Source of the DNA: CAVTWS01 sp963732655
GTDB taxonomy: Bacteria > Actinomycetota > Acidimicrobiia > Acidimicrobiales > SHLQ01
Assembly (NCBI GenBank): GCA_963732655.1
Contig: CAVTAI010000010.1
Coordinates: 20,692 to 84,691 of the forward strand
DNA length: 64,000 nucleotides
Direction: 5' to 3'
In this document: positions 25,009 to 33,810 of the stretch, piece after piece
How the letters are laid out: each line of letters begins with the position of its first letter
Numbering within the stretch: the first letter of the stretch is position 1
Position numbers and translations under genes: made by a program
Notes under the pieces: model-generated
What the model was told of the DNA's origin: nothing
Database searches by the model: none
Seen by the model: only the letters and a program-made list of their open reading frames with translations

Positions 25009-25595
25009 CAGTGCGACCTCTGCTCCCAGGCCACCAACCCCGCTTGCGAGGCTTCGGCCCAGAACGCCGACCACGATGAGAAGGCGTGCGGAAGGGGATG
25101 CGTGGTGAGGCTGTTCGTCGCCGCATCGGCGCCCAGCCCCATGGCGGGGCGATTCAGGGCATCGGTGATGTACCAGCGGTGGAACTTTCGGCGCCGGAAG
25201 TACCACTGGCCATCGAGCCGGACGTAGCTGTCCCAGTACTGCAGGTAGCCGACCTCCCAATCGCCGGTCTGCGGGCGCTCCAGCTCATCGCGGCAGTAGA
25301 CGATGCCCCGGGCGTGATCGGCATCGTCGAAGTCGATGATGTGGTTGCCGACCAGATGGATGCTCGTGTGCATCTGCGCCATGGTGGCCACGAACCACTG
25401 ACGAAGGGCGTCCCGGCCCCGCTCGTCGGGCCCGACCCTGACGTCGGGTTCGAAGAGCTCGACGAGATCGTCCATGTTCCGAGAATCCAGGCAGAGGGCG
25501 TAGCGCATGGGGAGCTGGCGGATCTCGGCCAACGACTCCATGCGGTCCAGCCGCTCCTCCGCCGAAGCGGGTTGCCAAGGTCCCAAACGTGACAC
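25008..25595 (-). CDS. NTF2/SnoaL-like protein
   Basis: Starting at GTG 25595, preceded by AGGAGG 6 nt upstream, the 195-residue product begins VSRLGPWQPASAEERLDRME. It has the SnoaL/NTF2 cone fold: AEIRQLPMRYALCLDSRNMD, LVELFEPDVRVGPDERGRDA, then HLVGNHIIDFDDADHARGI and YWDSYVRLDGQWYFRRRKFH. Family members include dehydratases, isomerases and ring-hydroxylating dioxygenase small subunits. The nuclear-transport name does not imply that role in bacteria. It heads the operon with the MoaD-like and BNR genes, so a shared pathway is likely but unidentified. Confidence 0.85.
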   Translation of the reverse strand: MSRLGPWQPASAEERLDRMESLAEIRQLPMRYALCLDSRNMDDLVELFEPDVRVGPDERGRDALRQWFVATMAQMHTSIHLVGNHIIDFDDADHARGIVYCRDELERPQTGDWEVGYLQYWDSYVRLDGQWYFRRRKFHRWYITDALNRPAMGLGADAATNSLTTHPLPHAFSSWSAFWAEASQAGLVAWEQRSH

Positions 25596-25737
25596 GGTGA
25601 TCCTCCTGGCGCTCGGTCCGGCTATCCCCCTCGGACTGTAACGCAGCAGTGAGACAGCGGACCCCCGAAGGTCTTTCCCCGACGGTAGATCACGAAACGG
25701 GTTTGTGATCCCGTCCTCGTGGCGCCACGCTGGCCCC

Positions 25738-27342
25738 GTGATACGTGACCAGCTCATCGCTGCCATCCGCGCCGCCGCCTCCGGGCTCGGCCTCGACCCG
25801 GTCCCGGCCGAGATCGGGTTGGAACGTCCGGGTCAGCGCGATCACGGCGACTGGTCGACCAACCTGGCCCTGGTCACGTCCAAGTCCCGGGGAGTGCCCC
25901 CGCGGCAGTGGGCCGGCGAGCTGGTCGAAGCGCTGACCGCGGCCGACCTCCCGCACGTCACCGCGGTGGAAGTGGCGGGGCTTGGTTTCGTGAACTTCCG
26001 GCTGTCGGACTCGTGGCTCCACGACGTCATCGCCGAGGTCGCCGAATCGTCCGCCGTCGAGTTCGGCCGCTCCGAGGTCGGGTCTGGCACGAAGGTCATC
26101 GTCGAGTTCATCAGTGCCAACCCCACTGGTCCGCTGCACGCCGGTCATGGCCGGGGCGCCTGTTACGGCGACGCCGTGGCCCGGCTCTTCGAGCACACCG
26201 GGTTCGAAGTCGAGCGGGAGTTCTACATCAACGACCGCGGTGTTCAGATGCTCACGTTCGCCGAGTCGCTCGCCGCCTGCCGTGATGGACGAGACGTGCC
26301 CGAGGATGGGTACAAGGGCGAGTACATCCGGGAGTGGGCCGACGAGATGCCGGCCGGCGTCGACCCCCTCGAGTGGGGGTACGAGCGGGCACTGCGTTCC
26401 CACCGAGAAACCCTGGCCCGACTCGACATCGTGTTCGACACCTGGTTCAGCGAACGCGCGATGATCGGGGCGGGTGCGATCGAGACGACGCTTGCCGACC
26501 TCCGGGCCCGGGGCGTCGTCTACGACGCCGACGGCGCCGTGTGGCTGCGGTCGAGCGATCACGGCGACGACAAGGACCGGGTCCTCGTCAAGTCCGACGG
26601 CGAGTTCACCTACCTGTTGCCCGATGTCGCCTACCACCGGGACAAGTTCCGCCGGGCCGACCTCCTGGTCAACGTCTGGGGCGCCGACCACCACGGCTAC
26701 GTGCCGCGGATGAAGGCGGCGATGCAGTCGCTCGGCCAGGACCCCGCTCAGCTCGATGTCGCCATCACGCAACTCGTACGGCTCGAACGCGACGGGGAGG
26801 AGGTGCGGCTCTCGAAACGATCGGGCGACCTCATCACCCTCGACGACCTCATCGACGAGATCGGCGTCGACGCCGTGCGATTCCTCTACCTCATCCAATC
26901 GGTCGACTCGGGCCAGACCCTCGACCTCGCGGTGGCGGCGTCGCACGCCATGGAGAACCCGGTCTTCTACGTGCAGATGGCTCATGCCCGGTTGTGCTCG
27001 ATCGAACGCAAGGCCGCCGAGGCCGGAGTCGTTCGAGCGCCGCTCGCGGACGTCGATCTCACCGTGCTCGACTCCGACAGTGAGCTCGACGTGGCCCGGG
27101 TGCTGTTCACGTTCGCCGAGACCGTTCGGGTGGCCGCCACCGATCGGGCGCCCCATCGCGTCACCTCGTGGGCCCGGGAGCTGGCCGGGACGGTGCACCG
27201 CTTCTACCACGACTGCTGGGTGCTCGGTGAGGGCATCACGCCGGCGCAGACCCAGGCCCGGCTCACCCTCGTCGCCGCCGGCCGGGTCGGGTTGGCCGCC
27301 GGGCTCGGGCTCGTGGGCGTCACCGCGCCCGAGAGCATGTAG
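25738..27342 (+). CDS. argS: Arginyl-tRNA synthetase
   Basis: The 534-residue class I synthetase begins with the ArgS N-terminal domain (MIRDQLIAAIRAAASG). It has the HIGH-equivalent HAGH in SANPTGPLHAGHGRGA and the KMSKS-equivalent in VRLSKRSGDLITLDDLID. The anticodon-binding domain ends the protein (ARELAGTVHRFYHDCWV). It charges tRNA-Arg with arginine. GTG 25738 is preferred; an in-frame GTG at 25705 would add 11 residues outside the usual start. lysA follows 2 nt after the stop, the conserved actinobacterial order. Confidence 0.95.
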   Translation: MIRDQLIAAIRAAASGLGLDPVPAEIGLERPGQRDHGDWSTNLALVTSKSRGVPPRQWAGELVEALTAADLPHVTAVEVAGLGFVNFRLSDSWLHDVIAEVAESSAVEFGRSEVGSGTKVIVEFISANPTGPLHAGHGRGACYGDAVARLFEHTGFEVEREFYINDRGVQMLTFAESLAACRDGRDVPEDGYKGEYIREWADEMPAGVDPLEWGYERALRSHRETLARLDIVFDTWFSERAMIGAGAIETTLADLRARGVVYDADGAVWLRSSDHGDDKDRVLVKSDGEFTYLLPDVAYHRDKFRRADLLVNVWGADHHGYVPRMKAAMQSLGQDPAQLDVAITQLVRLERDGEEVRLSKRSGDLITLDDLIDEIGVDAVRFLYLIQSVDSGQTLDLAVAASHAMENPVFYVQMAHARLCSIERKAAEAGVVRAPLADVDLTVLDSDSELDVARVLFTFAETVRVAATDRAPHRVTSWARELAGTVHRFYHDCWVLGEGITPAQTQARLTLVAAGRVGLAAGLGLVGVTAPESM

Positions 27343-27344
27343 CC

Positions 27345-28616
27345 GTGTCCGGACCTCTGCCGCGGCACCTACTGCCCGACACCGCCAGCGTCGACTCCGA
27401 CGGCCGGCTGGCGGTCGGCGGACGTGATGTCCTCGACCTGGTGACCGAGTACGGCTCACCCCTCTTCATCTACGACGAGGAGCACCTGCGGCGGCGCGCC
27501 CGTGAAGCCGTCGAGGCGTTCCCCGACGGCGCCGCCTACGCCACGAAGGCGTTCCTGTGCCGGGCCATGGCCCGCCTGGTCCACGAGGAGGGCATGCACC
27601 TCGACGTGTCGACCAGCGGCGAGCTGCACGTGGCTCTGGCTGCGGGGGTGCCCGCTGATCGGCTGGTGCTGCACGGCAACAACAAGTCCCTCGACGAGCT
27701 GCGCCGGGCGGTGACGGCCGGGGTCAGGCGCATCGTCGTCGACAGCTTCGACGAGCTCGATCGCCTCGACCTCCTCCACGCCGAGACCAGCCTCGTGCCC
27801 ACGATCCTCGTGCGCATCACGCCTGGCATCGAGGCCCACACCCACGATTACATCGCCACCGGCCGCGACGATTCCAAGTTCGGCTTCACCGTGTCGACCG
27901 GTCTGGCTCAAGCGGCGGTGCAGCGGGCCCAGGCGTCGGCCTCGGTCGACATCGTCGGCGTGCACGCCCACATCGGCAGCCAGGTGTTCGTGGCCAGCTC
28001 GTTCGCCAAGGCGGTCGGATCCCTCGCCGGCTTCGTGAACCCGCTCGGACTGTCCGAGCTGTCGATCGGCGGCGGCCTCGGCGTGGCCTACGTGGAGGGC
28101 GAGGAGTCGATCTCGATCAGCCAGTGGGCCGGAGTGGCGCACCGCGCCGCCGCCGAACACGGCGTCACCGCCCGGCTCAACGCCGAACCGGGGCGATCGA
28201 TCGTGGCCACCGCGGCGATCACCGCGTACACCGTCGGCACCATCAAGGACCTCCCCGGCATCCGGGAGTACGTCGCCGTCGACGGCGGCATGAGCGACAA
28301 CCCCCGCCCCGTCCTCTACGGGAGCGGCTACGAGACGTTCTTGCCCCGAGCCGCCTATGCCGAGCGGCCCCGCCGGATCACCTTGGTGGGCAAACACTGC
28401 GAGTCGGGCGACGTCTTGGTGCGCGACGGATACGTCCCCGCCGACCTCGCGGTCGGCGACATCGTGTGCACCCCGGTCACCGGTGCCTACGGCCACAGCC
28501 TCGGCAGCAACTACAACAAGGTGCTGCGTCCCGCCGTCCTCTTCGTCCGAGACGGCGAGGCCCGAGTCGTCGTCCGTCGCGAAACCCACGACGACCTCCT
28601 CCGCCTCGACACCTGA
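27345..28616 (+). CDS. lysA: Diaminopimelate decarboxylase
   Basis: The 423-residue alanine-racemase-fold PLP enzyme has the lysine for the PLP Schiff base at Lys68 in AAYATKAFLC, the ligand segment VHAHIGSQVF, the glycine-rich PLP-phosphate loop SIGGGLGVAY, and the C-terminal KHCESGDVL and VTGAYGHSLGSNYN motifs. It makes lysine from meso-diaminopimelate. It is 2 nt from argS. A run of CCCCA units and a long inverted repeat follow its stop, where the T7-like locus interrupts the usual lysA-hom order. Confidence 0.96.
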   Translation: MSGPLPRHLLPDTASVDSDGRLAVGGRDVLDLVTEYGSPLFIYDEEHLRRRAREAVEAFPDGAAYATKAFLCRAMARLVHEEGMHLDVSTSGELHVALAAGVPADRLVLHGNNKSLDELRRAVTAGVRRIVVDSFDELDRLDLLHAETSLVPTILVRITPGIEAHTHDYIATGRDDSKFGFTVSTGLAQAAVQRAQASASVDIVGVHAHIGSQVFVASSFAKAVGSLAGFVNPLGLSELSIGGGLGVAYVEGEESISISQWAGVAHRAAAEHGVTARLNAEPGRSIVATAAITAYTVGTIKDLPGIREYVAVDGGMSDNPRPVLYGSGYETFLPRAAYAERPRRITLVGKHCESGDVLVRDGYVPADLAVGDIVCTPVTGAYGHSLGSNYNKVLRPAVLFVRDGEARVVVRRETHDDLLRLDT

Positions 28617-28653
28617 CCACCCCACCCCACCCCACCCCACCCACCCCCAGCCC

Positions 28654-28704
28654 CGAAAATTGGCGAGATTTCGCCTGTGGGGGGTGATATCTCACCAAGT
28701 TTCG
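28654..28704. repeat. Long inverted repeat between lysA and the eccC operon
   Basis: CGAAAATTGGCGAGAT (28654-28669) and ATCTCACCAAGTTTCG (28689-28704) pair over 14 of 16 positions with a 19-nt loop. Each arm can also fold alone: GGCGA-GATT-TCGCC and GGTGA-TATC-TCACC. It lies between convergent genes, so it may terminate both transcripts. A CCCCA-repeat tract precedes it (28618-28645). No clear T-run follows. Confidence 0.75.
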
Positions 28705-28735
28705 CTGGCGTGGGCGGCGTGAGAGCAGGGTCGGC

Positions 28736-28912
28736 TCAGCCGGCGGTGAGGAGCGCGAGAGCGAGGGCGGCGATGACGAGGGCGACGACGAGCCACACGA
28801 TCTGGCGGTCGTCGTCGGGGCCGGGAGGAGGGGACAGGTCGGGGCCGTCGCCGATCCAGAACGCGCCGTCCCGTGGTGCGCCGAGGGGATCGCGGTCGAC
28901 GGGCCCCGTCAT
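28736..28912 (-). CDS. Hidden 58-residue single-helix membrane protein coupled to eccC
   Basis: Translation from ATG 28912 gives 58 residues. An acidic, proline-rich N-terminal part (DGPDLSPPPGPDDDRQ) leads into one hydrophobic segment VWLVVALVIAALALALLTAG at the very C-terminus. The ATG overlaps the eccC stop by 4 nt (ATGA), a sign of coupled translation. Codon use fits the neighbours. A tail-anchor layout would place the N-terminus on the cytoplasmic side, near the ATPase. No family is recognised. Confidence 0.7.
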   Translation of the reverse strand: MTGPVDRDPLGAPRDGAFWIGDGPDLSPPPGPDDDRQIVWLVVALVIAALALALLTAG

Positions 28913-31900
28913 CGTGCTGCTCCCGGCTCACCGGTGACCGACGGTCCGGCCGGGCTTGCGGCCACCTGCACCCGTTTGGGGCAGCCGTCGGTGACCAACC
29001 AACCGCGACCGGGAGTGCGGTTCCGCCCTCGATCCGAGTCCGACGGGAGTCGGGCGCCGAGCAGGTCACCATCGTGATCCTCGGGTTGCAGCAGCAGGCC
29101 CAGCCGGTGGCGTCTGACCTCCCCGGTCCAATGCCGAAGACCTCCTCGTACGCGGTCGGGTCGGGCCGTGGCCAGCACCCGGATGTGGTCGGGACCGCGG
29201 ACGAGGAGCTGCTCGATCACCCCGTGCCGATCGTCGACGAGATCCGCGTCGTCGATCACGAGCAGGCTCGGCGTCGTGCCGGCCAGGAGCTCGGCGACGA
29301 GGTCCCGTACCCGGTCCGCGTGCTGCCCGTCGATCGTGCCCGGCTCGCGCGCCGCGCCGAGGCGAGCGCGCCCGGCGATGGATTCGACACGATGGCACCC
29401 GGCCCGCCGGACGGCCGCGGTGATGGTCGCCGCGGCCGTCGTCCGACCGGACCGGGGAGGTCCGAGGATCAGCGTGTGTTCGCCCGACCCGAGGACCAGC
29501 TCGGCGACGGACAGGTCCGAGTCGTCGACGCCGACGGGCAGGTACCACGTCCCGGTGGCGTCGATCCGGGCCGATCCGATGGCGCCGACCTCGACGACCT
29601 CGGGCCGTGTGCGGAGCAGGGTCGGCCCGGCGCCGGCGCGTTCGACGAACGGCGTGTCTGCGGGGTCGACCCATGCCACCTGGAGGTCGACGGCCCCGGT
29701 GACCGAGGTGCCCCGTCCGGGCGCCGCAGGCCGGGTTCGGGGTCGGGAGGATGGGAGGCCGAGCGCCAGCCGGTCCGCCGGGTCGGCCACCGTGAGCACG
29801 ATCCGGTTCGGCGTGCCACGCCACAGGGCGGCCGTGGTGCCGGACGCCCGATCCACCCCGAACCCGAGATGGAGGCCGAGAGCGGCGCCGTCGCTCGCCA
29901 GGCGGCGGAGGGTCTCGACTCCGGCGCCGTGGCGTTCCGCGTCGAGGTCGGCCATCAAGGCGTTGGCGTCGTCGACAAGGACGAGGATCGACGGCCCTGG
30001 CCCGGCGTCGGCTCGACGTCGCCGCAGCTCCCGGTCGATCAGGTGAAGGAGGCGTCGCCTGCGGTCATCGTCGCCGGGCCCGACGACCGCGCCCGTGTGG
30101 GTCCACGCCTCGAGCCCGGCGAGCGATCCGCGCGCGCCCTCGAAGGCGTACACGTGGAGCTCGTCAGGTGAGTATGCGGACGCGGCGCTCCACGCGGCGG
30201 CGCGGAGGGTCGACGTGACCCCGGACCCCGCGATGCCGACGACGGCCAGCGGTCCCGTGACCGGATCCCAGGCCAGCACCGGCTGATCGGGGACCGAGGG
30301 TCGGTCCGCCCGCCCGATCACGAGCGGGCCGAGGGCCCCTACCGGTCGCGGAAGGACAGGCAACGGCGTCCCGGACACGGTGACGGTCACTTCGCCCGGG
30401 GTCCCATCGACGGCCAGTCGGCCGGGCAGTGGCTCGAGCCACAGGCGTCGCGGGGCGGGGCCCGCCCAGGCGCTCTGGCACGCGCCGACCAGCCGCTGCA
30501 GATCGGACGGCGACGCCGACTCGATCCCCGGATCCGGGACGAGAGGGTCGTCGCGGTCGTCGAACGCCACGCGTACCGTGGGCGCGCCGCCGGGTCGCGT
30601 CGAGCCGCTGACGAGCGCGCTCTGAAACGCCTGAGCCGCCTCACCGCCTCGCCGCACGATCACCCGGCCGGGTCGCCGAGCGGGCAGCGCGGCGGCGTCG
30701 GGCACGTCGACGAGGTCACGGCTGTCCGCTTCGTCCGCGGTCCGCAGGCTGAGCCGCAGGTTGACGTTGGCGCGGACTGCGTGGCGCACGACCCCCGCCG
30801 GTCGTTGCGTCGCCAGCACCAGGTGAAGACCGAGGCTGCGGCCTCGCTGAGCGAGGTCGACGACGGCATCGAGGAACGCCGGCTGCTCGGTGACCAGGGC
30901 CGCCATCTCGTCGACGACGATGATGATCCGGGGGAGCGGCTCGAACGGGGTCGAGGTGCGGGTGGCATCGAGCCGTCGGTAGCTCGCCAGGTCGTCGGCG
31001 CCCGCCGACCGCAGCACGTGCTCTCGGCGTCGCACCTCGGCGTCGATCCCCGCGACGACTCGGTCGGCCACCGCCTCGTCGAGGTCGGTGAGCAGCCCGG
31101 CGACGTGCGGCAAGCCGTGACAGCAATCGAACGCGCTGCCGCCCTTGTAGTCGATGAGGACGAAGACCGCCTCGGCCGGGTTGTAGGCGCCGGCGATCGA
31201 CGCCACGAGCGTGCGGAGCAGCTCACTCTTGCCCGCTCCCGTCGTGCCCCCGATCATGGTGTGGGGGCCGTCGACGACGAGGTCGACGCCGACCGGGCCA
31301 TGGAGGTCGGCACCGACGCACGCCTCGAGCGAGCTCGCCGATCGACGGCCGTCCCATGAGCGCCGCACGGCGTCGACGAGTGCATCAGGGTTCGTGGCCT
31401 GCATGAGATCGGACCTCAGTTCGAACAAGGCGACCCGATCGGGCAGGTCGGCATCCGGGGTGCGGAGGTCGGGGTCGTCGAACCGGGCCAGCGCCCGCGC
31501 CGCGGCCTCCGCCGTCGTCGCGGAGACGCCGCTGGCCATCGCCGGTCGGACGCCGGCGTCGTCGGTGTGGGTCGACACGATCCGGAACCGACCATCCGGC
31601 CGGATCTCGACGACCGTGCGGCAAGACGCCGGCAGCTCGCGGGCTCGGGCGGCCACCACGAGCCCGGAGACTCCTGGCCTCGCGAGATGATCGCGGGCGG
31701 GCCGGTCGCGACCGCGGAGCAACTCGTCCCCGTCGACGACGACGAGGTGACGGCGCATCTCGTCCTCGTCGAATCCGCTCAGGACGTCGGCGCCGCCGGC
31801 GAGCCCATGCCCGACGCCACGGTCGGCGTGGGGGAGCCATGTCACCCACGACCAGTCGGACGCGGCCGCTGCGTCCGTGCAGACGGACAGCGTCAGATCG

Positions 31901-33018
31901 GCGGGCCCGACGAGCGTGGCGGCCTGCACGACGAGGCTGCGAGCGACCGCCACCGTCCACGCTCGGTCGCCCACGATGCCGACCACGCCCGACACGTCGA
32001 GGGTGATCGGGACGTCGGTGAGGTGATCGAGCGCCGACAGGAGCGTCGTCGCCTCGGGCGCCGCGTCGGCTCGCCACCCGGCGTTCCACGAGGCATCGCC
32101 GAACCCGACGGAGAACCGCATCTGGTTCTCGTCATCTCCTCGCCGCTCCCACAGACGGGGGTCCGAGCGGGCCGCCCAGTCGATGAGGTCGGCGACGACC
32201 GGGTCCTCACGGCGACGCCGGTCGATCTCGGCGCGGCGTGCGGCGAGGGCCAGGGTGTGGAACTCGACGAGGGCCGCACGTCGGGCCCGGGCCGACCGGC
32301 GACCGGTGCGCCGACGGCCCCCTCGCTGGCCGATCTCGATGGCGATGTTGGCGACGGGTCCGAGCAGCGCGATCACCGCCAATCGCGGGTCGAACACCGC
32401 GGCCAGGACGATGCCGGTCACCAGCGGCACGACCAGCCGGGCCGACGACGAACCGAGCGAACGAGACGGCACGACATCGTCGCGTTGCGGCGGATCGGGG
32501 AGTGGTTCGAAGGCCGGGTGCGATCGCGGTGGCCGATGGTGAGCGACACGTCCGCCGGGGACCCGGGCGAGCGCGGCACGCACGGGATCGGCGATGGTGG
32601 GCGGACGCTCGCGATCGGCTCGAATCGCGGTCGGCCCGGTCCAGCCGATCCAGCCGACCGGGCGTGTCGAGCCGATCGGGCCCGGGCCGAGTGCGGCGAG
32701 GTCCTGGCCGTCCACCCGCCACCGCCCCGTCGTGGCGGGCGGCGCGAGGAGGCGACGACCCGAGTCGGTTCCGGTCATCACCACGAACGCTGGGCCTGAA
32801 CGCGGTGTGCTCGCTCGGGTCGGCTCGCTCGTGCCGATAGCGGCGCCGGCCGGGATGACGTCGTCGATCAGGGCTCCGGCCGGTGGCCGCGTCCCGTCGA
32901 TCGACAACGACGCGGGTGGGGTGCCGAGCACGGCCGCCAGGTCTCCGACGGTGGCCGTCGTCGGGTCCGTGTTGGCGATCGTGGCGCGGCGCCCGTCGAT
33001 CGTCACCGGTGTCTCCAT
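28909..33018 (-). CDS. EccC/EssC-like FtsK-SpoIIIE ATPase of a type VII secretion-like system
   Basis: The 1369-residue protein starts at ATG 33018 after GGAGGAGG. Residues 1-65 look ubiquitin/FHA-like; about 194-230 form a pair of membrane helices. Three ATPase domains follow. D1 has an intact Walker A (GGTTGAGKSE, about 590-599), IDYKGGSAF at 622-630 and Walker B (IIVVDEMA, about 699-706). D2 has a P-loop without lysine (GIAGSGVTST, about 928-937). D3 has Arg for Lys (GPPRSGRTTA, about 1186-1195). This is the EccCa-EccCb layout in one chain. It faces WXG100 genes across a shared intergenic region. EccB, EccD, EccE and mycosin were not found nearby. Confidence 0.92.
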   Translation of the reverse strand: METPVTIDGRRATIANTDPTTATVGDLAAVLGTPPASLSIDGTRPPAGALIDDVIPAGAAIGTSEPTRASTPRSGPAFVVMTGTDSGRRLLAPPATTGRWRVDGQDLAALGPGPIGSTRPVGWIGWTGPTAIRADRERPPTIADPVRAALARVPGGRVAHHRPPRSHPAFEPLPDPPQRDDVVPSRSLGSSSARLVVPLVTGIVLAAVFDPRLAVIALLGPVANIAIEIGQRGGRRRTGRRSARARRAALVEFHTLALAARRAEIDRRRREDPVVADLIDWAARSDPRLWERRGDDENQMRFSVGFGDASWNAGWRADAAPEATTLLSALDHLTDVPITLDVSGVVGIVGDRAWTVAVARSLVVQAATLVGPADLTLSVCTDAAAASDWSWVTWLPHADRGVGHGLAGGADVLSGFDEDEMRRHLVVVDGDELLRGRDRPARDHLARPGVSGLVVAARARELPASCRTVVEIRPDGRFRIVSTHTDDAGVRPAMASGVSATTAEAAARALARFDDPDLRTPDADLPDRVALFELRSDLMQATNPDALVDAVRRSWDGRRSASSLEACVGADLHGPVGVDLVVDGPHTMIGGTTGAGKSELLRTLVASIAGAYNPAEAVFVLIDYKGGSAFDCCHGLPHVAGLLTDLDEAVADRVVAGIDAEVRRREHVLRSAGADDLASYRRLDATRTSTPFEPLPRIIIVVDEMAALVTEQPAFLDAVVDLAQRGRSLGLHLVLATQRPAGVVRHAVRANVNLRLSLRTADEADSRDLVDVPDAAALPARRPGRVIVRRGGEAAQAFQSALVSGSTRPGGAPTVRVAFDDRDDPLVPDPGIESASPSDLQRLVGACQSAWAGPAPRRLWLEPLPGRLAVDGTPGEVTVTVSGTPLPVLPRPVGALGPLVIGRADRPSVPDQPVLAWDPVTGPLAVVGIAGSGVTSTLRAAAWSAASAYSPDELHVYAFEGARGSLAGLEAWTHTGAVVGPGDDDRRRRLLHLIDRELRRRRADAGPGPSILVLVDDANALMADLDAERHGAGVETLRRLASDGAALGLHLGFGVDRASGTTAALWRGTPNRIVLTVADPADRLALGLPSSRPRTRPAAPGRGTSVTGAVDLQVAWVDPADTPFVERAGAGPTLLRTRPEVVEVGAIGSARIDATGTWYLPVGVDDSDLSVAELVLGSGEHTLILGPPRSGRTTAAATITAAVRRAGCHRVESIAGRARLGAAREPGTIDGQHADRVRDLVAELLAGTTPSLLVIDDADLVDDRHGVIEQLLVRGPDHIRVLATARPDRVRGGLRHWTGEVRRHRLGLLLQPEDHDGDLLGARLPSDSDRGRNRTPGRGWLVTDGCPKRVQVAASPAGPSVTGEPGAAR

Positions 33019-33051
33019 GGGACCTCCTCCGTCATCCCTCGATGGTGGGGG

Positions 33052-33087
33052 TTGACATCGAGATAACATGAAATAGCATGAAACATG
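33052..33087 (+). promoter_or_regulatory. Promoter of the WXG100 operon with CATGAAA direct repeats
   Basis: TTGACA (33052-33057), a 16-nt spacer and TAGCAT (33074-33079) form one of the best promoters in the window. It drives the WXG100 operon with a leader of about 40 nt. CATGAAA occurs at 33067 and 33077, one helical turn apart, and CATG-AAA-CATG at 33077-33087 is a near-palindrome over the start site. The AT-rich patch stands out in this GC-rich region and could bind a regulator. Confidence 0.55.
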
Positions 33088-33128
33088 TGGATGTGCCACT
33101 CCGGCCATCCCCGATGAAGGAGAGAGAC

Positions 33129-33425
33129 ATGGCAGGAATCAGCGGAGTCGTCAGCGTCACGGAAGCCACGTACGAAGCGGTGCAGGCGTTGGGCGGCCCA
33201 GTGCGGGAGGCGATCCTCGACGGGCTGCGCGGGGTGCTGGCCCACGGAACGCACATCGCCACGGACACGGGCTGGCATGGCCAGGCCAGCCAGGCGTGGT
33301 ACGACGACTTCGTCGCCCGCTACGACGCCATGGCGGCGTCCACCGCCGCCCAGCTCGACGAGTTGGTGAGCTGGGCGACCAGCACCTTCACCGCCATCAC
33401 CGGCGCGGGTGGCGGTATGGCGTGA
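33129..33425 (+). CDS. WXG100-family (Esx-like) protein
   Basis: The 98-residue product has the size and helical-hairpin form of WXG100 proteins, with the W-x-G motif at 49-51 (TDTGWHGQASQAWY) in the middle turn. These are secreted, usually as dimers, by type VII systems. A canonical YxxxD/E export signal was not found at the C-terminus; the tail ends GAGGGMA. The ATG follows GGAGAGAGAC. It is first in a plus-strand operon facing the EccC-like gene, so it is the likely substrate or a structural partner. Confidence 0.88.
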   Translation: MAGISGVVSVTEATYEAVQALGGPVREAILDGLRGVLAHGTHIATDTGWHGQASQAWYDDFVARYDAMAASTAAQLDELVSWATSTFTAITGAGGGMA

Positions 33426-33459
33426 GGCGAGGTGGGTGATCGGAGGCAGGGGGAACGCG

Positions 33460-33810
33460 GTGACCGACCCCATCTGGATCGACGTCGACTTCGACCATGG
33501 CCGGGTCCGTGACGTCGCCGACAGGTGCCGGCGGCTGGCCGTCGACATCCGTGAGGCGGCCTGGAGTCGCGTCATGGCGTCCGGGCCGCTCCTCGATCTG
33601 TTCGAGGGCGGGCACGCCACCGAGTTCATCGGGATCCACGCGGCGGCCGTGCGGCACCACCATGCCCTGGCCGATCGCCTGCTCTCGGTCGCCGGCTCGC
33701 TCGATAGAGCCAGCGACCGGGCATCGGTGTGGCAGGAGGAGCGGCAGGAGGCCCGCATCCTGTGGGAGCGAGCGCAGCAGGCGGCCGAGATCACGGGTGC
33801 GCAATCGTGA
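33460..33810 (+). CDS. Second Esx-like small helical protein
   Basis: The 116-residue product begins VTDPIWIDVDFDHGRVRDVA and is almost entirely helical, with two long helices joined at DLFEGGHATEF. There F48-E-G50 sits where WXG proteins have W-x-G, suggesting a degenerate Esx partner. The C-terminal helix (EERQEARILWERAQQAAE) is highly charged. GTG 33460 follows a GGGGG stretch. It lies 34 nt after the WXG100 gene and overlaps the next gene (GTGA), so the three are co-expressed. A heterodimer with the WXG100 protein is plausible but not shown. Confidence 0.7.
   Translation: MTDPIWIDVDFDHGRVRDVADRCRRLAVDIREAAWSRVMASGPLLDLFEGGHATEFIGIHAAAVRHHHALADRLLSVAGSLDRASDRASVWQEERQEARILWERAQQAAEITGAQS

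Noticed and set aside
25690..27459. Minus-strand open frame of 589 codons over argS
   Set aside because: It is antisense to a strongly conserved synthetase, and its translation has no recognisable domain.
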